From: Hymenobacter yonginensis
GTDB lineage: Bacteria > Bacteroidota > Bacteroidia > Cytophagales > Hymenobacteraceae
Assembly: GCF_027625995.1 (NCBI RefSeq)
Contig: NZ_CP115396.1
Span: 2,170,001-2,234,000 of the forward strand
Direction of reading: 5' to 3'
Length of the DNA: 64,000 nucleotides
The translations under genes and the position numbers were made by a program. Each line of letters starts with the position of its first letter. Positions within the stretch are counted from its first letter, which is position 1. The notes under the pieces were generated by a model. The model made no database searches. It saw only the letters and a program-made list of their open reading frames with translations, and had not been told where the DNA came from. Below, one piece after another: positions 18,420-26,114 of this stretch.

Positions 18420-20651
18420 TTACAGCAGCTTGTCAATCGTAATTGGCAGGTCGCGGACGCGCTTGCCGGTGGCGTGGTGGATGGCGTTGGCCACGGCGGC
18501 GGCTACCCCCAGCATGCCTACTTCCCCAATGCCTTTGGCGCCCAGCGGGTTCACCACATCGTCTTCCTCATCCACGAAGATGACGTCGATGTCGTGAATG
18601 TCGGCGTTGACGGGCACGTGGTACTCGGCAAAGTTGTGGTTCATGTAGCGCCCGAACTTGTGGTCCATCACGGTTTCCTCCATCAGAGCCGCCCCAATGC
18701 CCCACACGACCGAGCCCAACACCTGCGAGCGGGCCGTTTTGAGGTTGATGATGCGGCCGGCGGCAATGGCATTCACCACCCGCGTCACGTGCACCGTGCC
18801 CAGGTCCTCGTCTACCTTCACTTCCACAAACACGGCGTTGTGGGCGTGCAGCGAGTACTGCTTCTGCTTGAGCATGTTGGGCATCGTAGAGCCATCGGCT
18901 TCCACTTTGGCCTCACCGCTGGCCTGCAGCACGTCGCGGATTACCACCGACTGGTTGTGGTCGGCGCGGAGGCGAATCTGGCCGTTGAGAAATTCCACAT
19001 CCTCGAACTTGGCATCCTTGAGCGGGGAGTCGTCCTGCTTCTGGGCCAGCTTCAGGATTTTACCGGCCAGGTCCTGGCACACGCTCTGGATGGCCGTGCC
19101 CACGGAGGCCGCCGTCCAGGAGCCGCCTTGCAGCGGCGCTTCGGGCTGGTCGGTGTCGCCGAGCTTGAACGATACGGCCTCCAGGGGCAGGCCCAGGGTT
19201 TCGGCCGCAATCTGCGTCATGATGGTGTAGGTGCCGGCGCCGTTTTCGCCGGCGCCGCTCAGCACCGTCAACTTGCCATCGGCCGTGATAGAGGCTTTGG
19301 CGGCCGATTTCTGCTGGGTGGCATCCCAGACACCGCCGGCCATGCCCCAGCCCACCAGCATCTTGCCGTCGCGCATGGAGCGCGGCTCCTGGCTGCGCTG
19401 GTCCCAGCCGAACTTGGCGGCAGCCTGGTGGTAGCATTCGCGCAGCTTCTTGCTGGAGAAGGGCTTATCTACGTTCTGGTCGCGGTCAGCGTAGTTGCGG
19501 AGGCGGAACTCCAGCGGGTCGAGGCCGGCGGCGTAGGCCATTTCGTCCATGGCCACTTCCAGCGCAATGCTGCCCGAGGCGGCGCCGGGGGCGCGCATAT
19601 CGAGAGGCGTAAACACGTCGAGCTTGGCAATCTGGTAGCCCAGCTTCACGTTTTCGCACTGGTAGAGCATGCCGCTCCAGTTCACCACATTCTCGGTGTA
19701 GTCCTCGAAGTGGGAGGTTTCGTGGAGGGCATGGTGCTGCAGGGCGGCCAGCGTGCCATCGGGGTTGGTGGCCAGCTTCACAGTCTGGAGCACGTGGGGC
19801 CGGTGGCCGAAGCTGAACATCTGCTGGCGCGTGAGCGTGAGGCGCACCGAGCGGCGCAGCTCCAGCGAGGCCAGCACGGCTAGGTACACCGAGTACTGCG
19901 GCCGCAGGCCCGCGCCGAAGCCGCCGCCCATGTATTCGTTCACCACGCGCACGTCGTCCTTCTTCAGGCCGAACACGCCTACCAGGTAGTTTTTCACGTT
20001 GAAAACGCCCTGGGTTTTGTCGTAGGCCGTAATCTGGCCTTCGCCGCGCCACTCCACCGTGGTGCTGAACAGCTCCATGGGGTTGTGGTGCTGGGTGCCG
20101 TGCACGTACTCGGCCTCCATGCGGTGCTCGGCGGCACCCCAGGCTTTGTCGGGGTTGCCGCGGGGCGGTGGCGGTGGCTGGAAGCCGGTTTTGCCGCTGC
20201 CCGGCTCGTAGCCTTTGGCGCGCTGGGTTTCGAGGTTGGTTTCGTGCTTTTCTTCGTCGTACTCGATGCGCAGCACCGAGGCCGCGTAGCGGGCCAGCTC
20301 AAAGGAGTCGGCCACCACGAGGGCCACCGGCTGCTGGCTGAACTGAATTTCGGGGTCTTGCAGAGCCCGAAACGGCGAGCCGCCGGGTGCTACCAGATCC
20401 TTGTGCTTCTTGTCGAGCCAGGCCACGGAGGGCACGTTCTCGTGCGAAAACACCTGGATAACGCCGGGCAGCGCCAGCACCTCGTCGGCGTGGATCTTCG
20501 TGATTTTGCCCTTGGCAATGGGGCTGCTCACCACGTAGGCATACGCCATGTTGGGCAGGTGGTACTCGGCGGCGTAGGTGGCCGTTCCCGTCACCTTGGC
20601 CGGCCCGTCGACGCGGCTGGTGGCGGTGCCGATATAGTTAGTGGTGCTCAT
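18420..20651 (-). CDS. paoC: Molybdenum-cofactor subunit of aldehyde oxidoreductase (PaoC-type)
   Basis: The 743-residue protein belongs to the xanthine oxidase family molybdopterin subunits. It starts with 'GTATSRVDGPAKVTGTATYA', has cofactor-binding glycine stretches ('EYMGGGFGAGLR', DMRAPGAASGS, 'GGSWTAASVGTA') and ends with GAKGIGEVGMLG. Glu710 there is the catalytic base that deprotonates the Mo-OH ligand. The enzyme would oxidise aldehydes or related carbonyls to acids, passing electrons to the FAD/Fe-S partners. It lies 5 bases after the PaoB-type gene and is last in a three-gene operon. The PaoC assignment rests on the four-cysteine PaoB partner and subunit sizes; substrate is unknown. 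No Mo-cofactor maturation (XdhC/PaoD) gene is in the window. Confidence 0.88.
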   Translation of the reverse strand: MSTTNYIGTATSRVDGPAKVTGTATYAAEYHLPNMAYAYVVSSPIAKGKITKIHADEVLALPGVIQVFSHENVPSVAWLDKKHKDLVAPGGSPFRALQDPEIQFSQQPVALVVADSFELARYAASVLRIEYDEEKHETNLETQRAKGYEPGSGKTGFQPPPPPRGNPDKAWGAAEHRMEAEYVHGTQHHNPMELFSTTVEWRGEGQITAYDKTQGVFNVKNYLVGVFGLKKDDVRVVNEYMGGGFGAGLRPQYSVYLAVLASLELRRSVRLTLTRQQMFSFGHRPHVLQTVKLATNPDGTLAALQHHALHETSHFEDYTENVVNWSGMLYQCENVKLGYQIAKLDVFTPLDMRAPGAASGSIALEVAMDEMAYAAGLDPLEFRLRNYADRDQNVDKPFSSKKLRECYHQAAAKFGWDQRSQEPRSMRDGKMLVGWGMAGGVWDATQQKSAAKASITADGKLTVLSGAGENGAGTYTIMTQIAAETLGLPLEAVSFKLGDTDQPEAPLQGGSWTAASVGTAIQSVCQDLAGKILKLAQKQDDSPLKDAKFEDVEFLNGQIRLRADHNQSVVIRDVLQASGEAKVEADGSTMPNMLKQKQYSLHAHNAVFVEVKVDEDLGTVHVTRVVNAIAAGRIINLKTARSQVLGSVVWGIGAALMEETVMDHKFGRYMNHNFAEYHVPVNADIHDIDVIFVDEEDDVVNPLGAKGIGEVGMLGVAAAVANAIHHATGKRVRDLPITIDKLL

Positions 20652-20656
20652 GCGGG

Positions 20657-21679
20657 TTAGGGATTGGAGTTCTGAAATACGTCGGAAGCCTTCTGCGAGC
20701 CGTCGGCGGCCTGCTTGAGAGCCCGCACGATGGCGCGCTGGGCCAGCGCAATCTTGAAGTCGTTGGAGCCCTGGCCTTTGGCGTCGGCCACAACTTGGGC
20801 GGCCACGCGGCGGAAGGTATCCTCGGTGGCGGGCTGGCCTTTCAGCATGGCTTCGGCCTTCTGGTCGCGCCAGGGCTTGTGGGCTACGCCGCCCAGCGCC
20901 AGGCGGGCATCCTTGATGGTGCCACCTTCCAGCTCCAGCCCTACCGCCACCGAAATCAGGGCGAAGGCGTAGCTGTTCCGGTCGCGCAGCTTCAGGTAGC
21001 TGAAGTTCTTCTCAAAGCCTTTCTCCGGCAGGTCGAGGCTGATAATCAGCTCGCCGGAAGCCAAGGTGTTGTCTTTCTCGGGCTGATTTTCGGGCAGGCG
21101 GTGGAAGTCGTCGAAAGCAATGCTCCGCTCGCCGTTGGGTCCGCTCACGCGTACCGTAGGAGCCAGCGCCGCCAGGGCCACACACATATCCGACGGGTGG
21201 GTGGCAATGCAATGCTCACTGGCCCCAAAAATGGCATGAATCCGGTTGAAGCCCCCGATGGCCGAGCAGCCGGTGCCCGGCTCGCGCTTGTTGCAGGGCG
21301 TGGCCAAGTCGTAGAAATACAGGCAGCGGGTGCGCTGCATGAGGTTGCCGCCGTTGGTGGCCGCATTGCGCAGCTGGGGCGAGGCGCCGGCCAGGATGGC
21401 TTGGTTGAGCAGCGGGTAGCGGCTTTTCACGTCCTCGTTCCAGGCCGTGTCGGCGTTGGTAGCCATGGCGCCCAGGCGCAGGCCGCCGTCGGGCAGGCTT
21501 TCGATGGCAGCCAGCGGCAGCTTGGCCACGTTCACGAGGTGGGTGGGGCGCTCCACGTTTTCCTTCATCAGGTCGATGAGGTTGGTGCCGCCCCCGATGT
21601 AGGCCGAGCCCTGGTGGCTGGCCTGGTCCCGCACGGCATCCTCAACGGCCGTCGCGCGGTGGTAGGTAAATGAGTTCAT
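20657..21679 (-). CDS. paoB: FAD-binding subunit with extra Fe-S site (PaoB-type)
   Basis: The 340-residue protein is the FAD subunit. It has the family FAD loops 'IGGGTNLIDLMKENVERP' near residue 28 and ATNGGNLMQRTRC near residue 107. Unlike most xanthine-dehydrogenase FAD subunits it has a cysteine insertion, with Cys119, Cys129, Cys138 and Cys156. In E. coli PaoB such an insertion holds a [4Fe-4S] cluster. It carries electrons from the [2Fe-2S] subunit to FAD and onward to an acceptor. ATG 21679 is the clear start. The gene lies between the Fe-S and Mo subunits, in the order usual for these operons. Confidence 0.9.
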   Translation of the reverse strand: MNSFTYHRATAVEDAVRDQASHQGSAYIGGGTNLIDLMKENVERPTHLVNVAKLPLAAIESLPDGGLRLGAMATNADTAWNEDVKSRYPLLNQAILAGASPQLRNAATNGGNLMQRTRCLYFYDLATPCNKREPGTGCSAIGGFNRIHAIFGASEHCIATHPSDMCVALAALAPTVRVSGPNGERSIAFDDFHRLPENQPEKDNTLASGELIISLDLPEKGFEKNFSYLKLRDRNSYAFALISVAVGLELEGGTIKDARLALGGVAHKPWRDQKAEAMLKGQPATEDTFRRVAAQVVADAKGQGSNDFKIALAQRAIVRALKQAADGSQKASDVFQNSNP

Positions 21680-21690
21680 GGTGTAGGGTG

Positions 21691-21796
21691 ATGAGGTGAT
21701 GAAGTGACTTGTGATGAGGTAGTACAGGAGAAGCAGTTGCTGTTCGCCGGGAGCAAACAGGGCCTTACTTCATTCCCAGTTACTTCCTCACCTCAT
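21691..21796. repeat. Imperfect palindrome spanning the paoA stop codon
   Basis: The arms 21691-21709 and 21778-21796 (19 bases each, two mismatches; core ATGAGGTGA) enclose about 68 bases. The right arm encodes the last residues of the PaoA-type protein (NEVRK) and its TAA. It lies inside the operon, between the first and second genes, and could fold in the mRNA. Confidence 0.65.
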
Positions 21797-22319
21797 TACT
21801 GCCTTTATCCACCACTTCCTTCACGGCATTCAGGATGCCTACGTAAGCGCCGCAGCGGCAGAGATTGCCGCTCATGTGCTCCCGGATTTCGTCTTCGGTG
21901 TGGGCTTTGCCTTCGTTAATGAGGCCCTGGGCCGAGCAGATCTGGCCGGGCGTGCAGTAGCCGCACTGGAAGGCGTCGTGGTCGACGAAAGCTTGCTGCA
22001 GCGGGTGCATGGCCTCCGGGGTGCCCAGGCCCTCGATGGTGGTGATGTCGTCGTCGTCGTGCATCACGGCCAGGGTCAGGCAGCTATTCACGCGCTTGCC
22101 GTTTACCAGCACCGTGCAGGCGCCGCACTGGCCATGGTCGCAGCCCTTTTTGGTGCCCGTGAGGCCGGCGTACTCGCGCAGGGCGTCGAGCAGGGTGGTC
22201 CAGGGCGCAATCTGGAGGGTGTGCTGCTGCCCGTTGATAGTAAGATGCACCGGGCTGGTGGGCGGCGGCGCAGCTACCCCACCGGCGCTGGCGGCTGAGG
22301 GAATCGGTTGCTGGATCAT
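21780..22319 (-). CDS. paoA: [2Fe-2S] subunit of aldehyde oxidoreductase (PaoA-type)
   Basis: The 179-residue electron-transfer subunit carries the plant-type ferredoxin site GCDHGQCGACTV...C and the second helical-domain site CGYCTPGQI...CRCGAY. Together they bind two [2Fe-2S] clusters. The first in-frame ATG is 22319 (MIQQPIPSAAS); a TTG at 22358 is unlikely. A short Ala/Pro-rich N-terminus precedes the ferredoxin fold; no twin-arginine signal is seen, unlike E. coli PaoA, so the complex is probably cytoplasmic here. It is the first gene of the operon paoA-paoB-paoC. Its C-terminus is written by a palindromic repeat arm. Confidence 0.92.
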   Translation of the reverse strand: MIQQPIPSAASAGGVAAPPPTSPVHLTINGQQHTLQIAPWTTLLDALREYAGLTGTKKGCDHGQCGACTVLVNGKRVNSCLTLAVMHDDDDITTIEGLGTPEAMHPLQQAFVDHDAFQCGYCTPGQICSAQGLINEGKAHTEDEIREHMSGNLCRCGAYVGILNAVKEVVDKGSNEVRK

Positions 22320-22625
22320 AGAAAGAGCATTGTGGTGTTGGAGTGGAAACGCGGGCAAGCCCAGCCTGACCGAATTAGCAAGGCAGACTTATTGGGTTAC
22401 GCGAGCTTCCGCACCAGCGTTATGCTTTCGGCCGTATTTCTCCTGTACAAAATCCTATCCTTTTCCTCAGCCCGCACCTACCACTTGGTTTTTCAGCGGA
22501 TTAACTCCATATCAAGACTTAATCTAAACAAACCCGCTCCTCGGAATGCCAGCAGCAAGGTCAGGATCTATCTTTCCTTATATTTTACAAAACACAACGC
22601 TCGGGGCCGGCTTCCGATTCTGCAT
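22320..22625. other. Upstream region of the molybdoenzyme operon, no gene seen
   Basis: This region is lighter in GC than its surroundings and lies upstream of the minus-strand paoA start. A plus-strand frame (22308-22640) exists but has no coding character. I could not identify a confident -7 box. Confidence 0.4.
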
Positions 22626-22733
22626 CTAGCTCCCCGTTAACTCCCCCCGCCCCCGCTCGGCCCGGATGCGGCTCAGAGACTCGGGCGTGATGCCCAGATA
22701 AGCCGCAATATGCCGCTGCGGCAGACGCCGGGC
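22626..22733 (-). pseudogene. Remnant of a Crp/Fnr-family regulator (HTH end only)
   Basis: About 35 codons (RRLPQRHIAAYLG, ITPESLSRIRAERG) match the C-terminal helix-turn-helix of Bacteroidota Crp/Fnr regulators, which usually read close to LPQ..IA.YLGITPETLSRIR. The cyclic-nucleotide-binding domain and all upstream sequence are missing. The frame continues upstream only into repeat-derived DNA (22742-22811). This looks like a gene truncated by repeat insertion or deletion. Confidence 0.7.
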
Positions 22734-22741
22734 CAGCGTGG

Positions 22742-22811
22742 GCATTACCATTGCAACGAAGCGGTTGAGATGCTTCGGCAAGCGGACGCCAGATGAAGCA
22801 TGACGTTCTGT
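22742..22811. repeat. Diverged GCAGAGGCGCAGCC-family element
   Basis: GAGATGCTTCGGC and GCATGACGTTC match the inverted copy at 15262-15292, with substitutions between. It abuts the truncated regulator. Confidence 0.5.
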
Positions 22812-22837
22812 ATGTGGCAACTAACTTTCCGACAACT

Positions 22838-22879
22838 CCAACATCAGCAACGATGAGACGCAACATATTGCGTCTCTAC
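22838..22879. repeat. GTAGAGACGC-family palindrome at the TonB receptor stop
   Basis: The conserved flank AACATCAGCAACGATGAGAC leads into the hairpin GAGACGCAA...TTGCGTCTC (22857-22876 region) and ends CTCTACA. The TAG stop of the receptor (22876-22878, minus strand) lies within the terminal GTAGAG. Confidence 0.8.
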
Positions 22880-25446
22880 AGCCCGTACGTAACCTGCAGG
22901 TAGTACAGCCCGCCTACGCTGGGGCCGCCGAGGTAGCTTGCGTAGTAATGGTTGAGCACGTTGCTGGCGCCTAGTTTGAAGCGCAGGTTGGGCTCGGACA
23001 GGCGGTAGCTGAGCTGGGCGTCGAGGGTGCCGTAGGCGGGCACGTAGCCGGTTACCAGGAAGGTTTGGGAGTAGTAGCGCTGCTGCCAGCGGTAGTTGAG
23101 GCCGAAACCGAAGTTCTTCACCACGTTTTCGTTGCCCAGGCTCACGTTGGCGGCCCAGCGCGGGGTGTTGAAGCCATCCTCCAGTCCGTCGCCCAACTCA
23201 GTGCGGCGCAGGCGGGCGTAGGTGGCGCTGGCCCCGGCCAGATAGCCGCCGGCCACTTCGTAGCGCAGGCCCAGGGAGCCGCCGTAGTTGTACACCCGGC
23301 TGCGGGAGTTGGTCCAGAGGCGGTAGCGGGCCTGGCCGGCTCGGGCGCTCAGGGCGGTGGCGACGGCGTTCAGGTCGGAGCCGGCATTCAGCGGCTGGCC
23401 GGTGGCATCCAGGGGCACGTAGGCTTCTACCTGAGCAATAAAGTCGCGGTAGGTGTTGGAGTAGAAATCCACGTCGGCCAGCAGCCGCCCGCCCGGCAGC
23501 AGGGCCGCTTTGTAGCCCAGCTCGATGGAGTTGATGTGCTCGGGCCGCAGGTAGGTGTAAGGATTTTTCTGCAGCAGGCCCTGGTTCTGGCTGATGGCCT
23601 GGCTGCGCGAGAGGCCGCCGGTGTTCACGCCCCGCGTCACGGCCGCGTTGAAGGCATCAATGGAGCTGCGCAGGTAGCTGTTCTCAAACACTCCGTCCGA
23701 CATCACCCGGAGCCCGCCGATGCGCTTCACCTGCCCGCTGTTCACGTTGGAAAACCCCTCAAACAAGCTCGGAAACCGGTAGCCGCTCTGGTAGCTCACC
23801 CGAAAGTTGTGGCGCTGGATGGGCGAATACACGGCCGTGAGGCGCGGGTTGAAGCGGGTGCTGAAATAGTGGTTCTTATCGGCCCGCAGCGTGGCCGTCA
23901 GGCGCACTTTCTCCTGCCACAGCCGCGCCCCGGCCTGCACGAAGCCGCCGGTTTTGCCGTAGGTGAGCGTGCTGTAGGGGTCCTCCCCCGCTTCGGGGTT
24001 GATGAAGTAGTTGCCGTCGGGTTGGATGAAATAGGTGCGGTGGTCGAGGCCCAGCAGCACGTCGGTCCAGGCGGGCAGGCGTTTGCCGCCACCCCGGCGC
24101 AGGGCTTCGCCGAGGTTCAGTTGGCCTTCCAGATGCAGCAAATCGGCCTGCACGCGCAGGGCCGCGCCCTGGTCCCAGTTGTTGATATCGGCCAGTTCGT
24201 GCAAGCGCTGCTGGAACTCCGGCGCGCCGGGCTGCAGGCGGCCGGCATCGGCGGCGGCGCGGGCCGTGGCGTGCGCCTGAGCTACCGTCTGCCTGTCGGC
24301 CACGGCCTGGTTCCAGGCGGCGGTGTAGTCCTGGTTCCAGCGGGCATCAGGCTTGAAGCTGCGGTCCAGGTTTTCAGCCATGCTGCGCAGGTTGTAGCTG
24401 CGGCCGGTGTTTTCCTGGGTGAAATAGGCTCGGGCCTGCACCACGGGGCCGGTGAGCTGCAACGCGTGCTGCTGCAGGTGGTAGTTGTCGAGCCGGAACC
24501 GGTTGCTGCGCTGGTACACGTTGTCGAAGTTGGCCCCGCGGTAGGTGTAGGCCAGCTCCGTTTTGTCGGTGAGCTTGTAGTGCAGGGCCGCGTCGTACTT
24601 GAGGGTTTGCAGCTGGTAGTCGGTCACGTCCTGCTCCCGGTAACCGGTGCGGGCCACCTGGTAGCTTTTGCCCCCCAGCGTCAGCGTCGAGCGGTTCGAC
24701 GATTCGTTGCCGTAGCTGCTCACCGGGTCGCGGGCGGGGTTATCGACCCCCAGCAGGCCGGTGGTGGCATTGCCGTTGGGGTTGATGTCGGTCGGGTCGC
24801 GGGCAATCCAGTCGTAGCCGCGCAGGTAGGTGCCGTTCACCTTCACCGCCCACTTCGGGCCCAGCACCCGGGCGTAGCGCACACTGGTTTCGGAAAAGGC
24901 GTGCGCGCCGGTGGCCGGGTCGTTGAGGTGATTGACGCCCGTCTTCTGCTGCACGCTCAGGCCGGGGCTGCGGAACGGGTTGCGGGTGCTGAAGTTGGCC
25001 AGCCCGTTGATGGCGTTGAGCCCGTATAGCGCCGCGGCCGTGCCCGGCACCAGTTCCACGGCCTGAATATCCAGGTCGCTCGGCCCCAGTACGTTCCCGA
25101 TGGGCCCGCCAATGTGCGGAGCCTGGTTGTCGATGCCGTCCACGAGTTGGGCGAAGCGCACGTTGGTGGTGTTGCTGAAGCCCCGGGCATTCAGCACCCG
25201 AAACCCCAGGCTGGGCGTTATCATCTGCACGCCCTTCAGGTGCTCGATGGCATCGAAAAACGAGGCCGCGGGCGTGAGCCGCAGCTGCCGGGCGTTGAGC
25301 TTCTCCACCGTTACGGGCGACTGCAGGATGCTTTCCTCCACCTTCGAGGCCGTTACCACCACCTCCCCCAGCCGCGTGGTGTCGGCGGGGGCCTGGGCGT
25401 GGGCCAGTATCGGAAGCAGCAACAGAGCGGGCGTAACGTGTTTCAT
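22876..25446 (-). CDS. TonB-dependent outer-membrane receptor
   Basis: The 856-residue protein has a signal peptide (MKHVTPALLLLPILAHAQA), an early TonB box (GEVVVTAS), a plug domain (NARGFSNTTNVRFAQLVDG, 'VELVPGTAAALYGLNAING') and a 22-strand-type barrel ending in aromatic strands with terminal TYGL. It lacks the N-terminal CarboxypepD_reg domain and SusD partner of polysaccharide systems, so a small ligand is more likely. The next gene upstream encodes a ModE-like regulator and a molybdoenzyme operon lies downstream, which suggests uptake of molybdate or a Mo chelate; this is inference from context. A TATGTTTG box is 15 bases upstream of the start. The stop codon is inside a palindromic repeat. 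Confidence 0.93.
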   Translation of the reverse strand: MKHVTPALLLLPILAHAQAPADTTRLGEVVVTASKVEESILQSPVTVEKLNARQLRLTPAASFFDAIEHLKGVQMITPSLGFRVLNARGFSNTTNVRFAQLVDGIDNQAPHIGGPIGNVLGPSDLDIQAVELVPGTAAALYGLNAINGLANFSTRNPFRSPGLSVQQKTGVNHLNDPATGAHAFSETSVRYARVLGPKWAVKVNGTYLRGYDWIARDPTDINPNGNATTGLLGVDNPARDPVSSYGNESSNRSTLTLGGKSYQVARTGYREQDVTDYQLQTLKYDAALHYKLTDKTELAYTYRGANFDNVYQRSNRFRLDNYHLQQHALQLTGPVVQARAYFTQENTGRSYNLRSMAENLDRSFKPDARWNQDYTAAWNQAVADRQTVAQAHATARAAADAGRLQPGAPEFQQRLHELADINNWDQGAALRVQADLLHLEGQLNLGEALRRGGGKRLPAWTDVLLGLDHRTYFIQPDGNYFINPEAGEDPYSTLTYGKTGGFVQAGARLWQEKVRLTATLRADKNHYFSTRFNPRLTAVYSPIQRHNFRVSYQSGYRFPSLFEGFSNVNSGQVKRIGGLRVMSDGVFENSYLRSSIDAFNAAVTRGVNTGGLSRSQAISQNQGLLQKNPYTYLRPEHINSIELGYKAALLPGGRLLADVDFYSNTYRDFIAQVEAYVPLDATGQPLNAGSDLNAVATALSARAGQARYRLWTNSRSRVYNYGGSLGLRYEVAGGYLAGASATYARLRRTELGDGLEDGFNTPRWAANVSLGNENVVKNFGFGLNYRWQQRYYSQTFLVTGYVPAYGTLDAQLSYRLSEPNLRFKLGASNVLNHYYASYLGGPSVGGLYYLQVTYGL

Positions 25447-25460
25447 GCGTTATATTTTTT

Positions 25461-25468
25461 CAAACATA
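25461..25468 (-). promoter_or_regulatory. -7 promoter box for the TonB receptor
   Basis: TATGTTTG on the minus strand fits TAnnTTTG and lies 15 bases before ATG 25446, implying a short leader. No clear -33 element is seen. Confidence 0.4.
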
Positions 25469-25569
25469 ACGAATAACCGGGCGAGAGGTTTTCGCGCAGT
25501 GGTTCGGGGTGGCCGTTCACTGCGAGACCCTGCGCAAACCACCTCGAGCCACTGCGTGAGAAACCAACG

Positions 25570-25926
25570 CTAGAACAGCCGCGCCGCCTCCGCCGCCAGA
25601 AACGCCTGAAACCGCGCCTGCAAAGCCTCAAACTCCTGAATGAGCTTCTCCCCTTCTGCCGTTACCACGGTGCCGCCGCCGCGCTTGCCGCCGGTTTGGG
25701 TCAGCACCAGCGGCCGGGCGCTCTGGGCATTCAGAGACGACACCAAATCCCAGGCCCGCTTGTACGACATGCCCATTTCCTGCGCCGCCTTTGAGATGGA
25801 GCCGTGCTGCTGAATCTGGCACAGCAGCTCCAGCCGCCCGATGCCCATGAACCGGTCGTCCGCGGATTCCACCCACAGGCGGCCGGTGAGGCGGAAGGTC
25901 AGGTCGGGGCGCAGCAGGTCTTTCAT
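25570..25926 (-). CDS. ModE-like winged-helix regulator (DNA-binding domain only)
   Basis: The 118-residue protein is a LysR/ModE-type winged HTH. 'GSISKAAQEMGMSYKRAWDL' (from about residue 42) is the helix-turn-helix, followed by the wing with QTGGKRGGGTVVT, a hallmark of the ModE N-terminal domain. The C-terminal molybdate-binding MOP domains of E. coli ModE are absent, as in many one-domain relatives, so how it senses its signal is open. ATG 25926 is preferred; an open upstream extension runs into a repeat. The position just upstream of the TonB receptor suggests it controls that gene and perhaps the pao operon. Confidence 0.85.
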   Translation of the reverse strand: MKDLLRPDLTFRLTGRLWVESADDRFMGIGRLELLCQIQQHGSISKAAQEMGMSYKRAWDLVSSLNAQSARPLVLTQTGGKRGGGTVVTAEGEKLIQEFEALQARFQAFLAAEAARLF

Positions 25927-25951
25927 ACGGGCAATTTTACGCAAAAGCCGC

Positions 25952-26051
25952 CGTATGGCTGTGGCGCGGACTTCAGTCCGCAGCCCCTGCAAACCGCGCC
26001 GCTTGCCCTGTCAATCGGGCGGCGGACTGAAGTCCGCGCCACAGCCATACG
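25952..26051. repeat. Perfect 30-bp inverted repeat, GGACTTCAGTCC family
   Basis: The arms 25952-25981 and 26022-26051 are exact reverse complements around a 40-base spacer. Each arm has an inner GGACT/AGTCC hairpin. Related arms (GGACTGAAGTCCGTGCCACA and variants) occur at 33692-33709 and 33795-33818. It lies 25 bases upstream of the ModE-like start. Confidence 0.85.
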
Positions 26052-26068
26052 AAGCAGCCGGGGCACAA

Positions 26069-26104
26069 AAAAAGCGTCAGCCGTTGCCGACTGACGCTTT
26101 TGAA
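26069..26104 (-). terminator. dnaB: Intrinsic terminator of dnaB
   Basis: AAAGCGTCAG (26071-26080) pairs with CTGACGCTTT (26091-26100). On the minus strand the stem is followed by a run of T, ten bases after the dnaB stop. Confidence 0.85.
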
Positions 26105-26114
26105 GCTTGAAGTT

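Noticed and set aside
22308-22640. A 110-codon plus-strand frame upstream of paoA
   Set aside because: It overlaps the paoA start, has no recognisable domain, and lies in what should be the promoter region of the operon.
23065-25029. A 654-codon frame antisense to the TonB receptor
   Set aside because: The translation has no motif and repeats Val/Gly/Ala/His; the receptor on the minus strand is complete.
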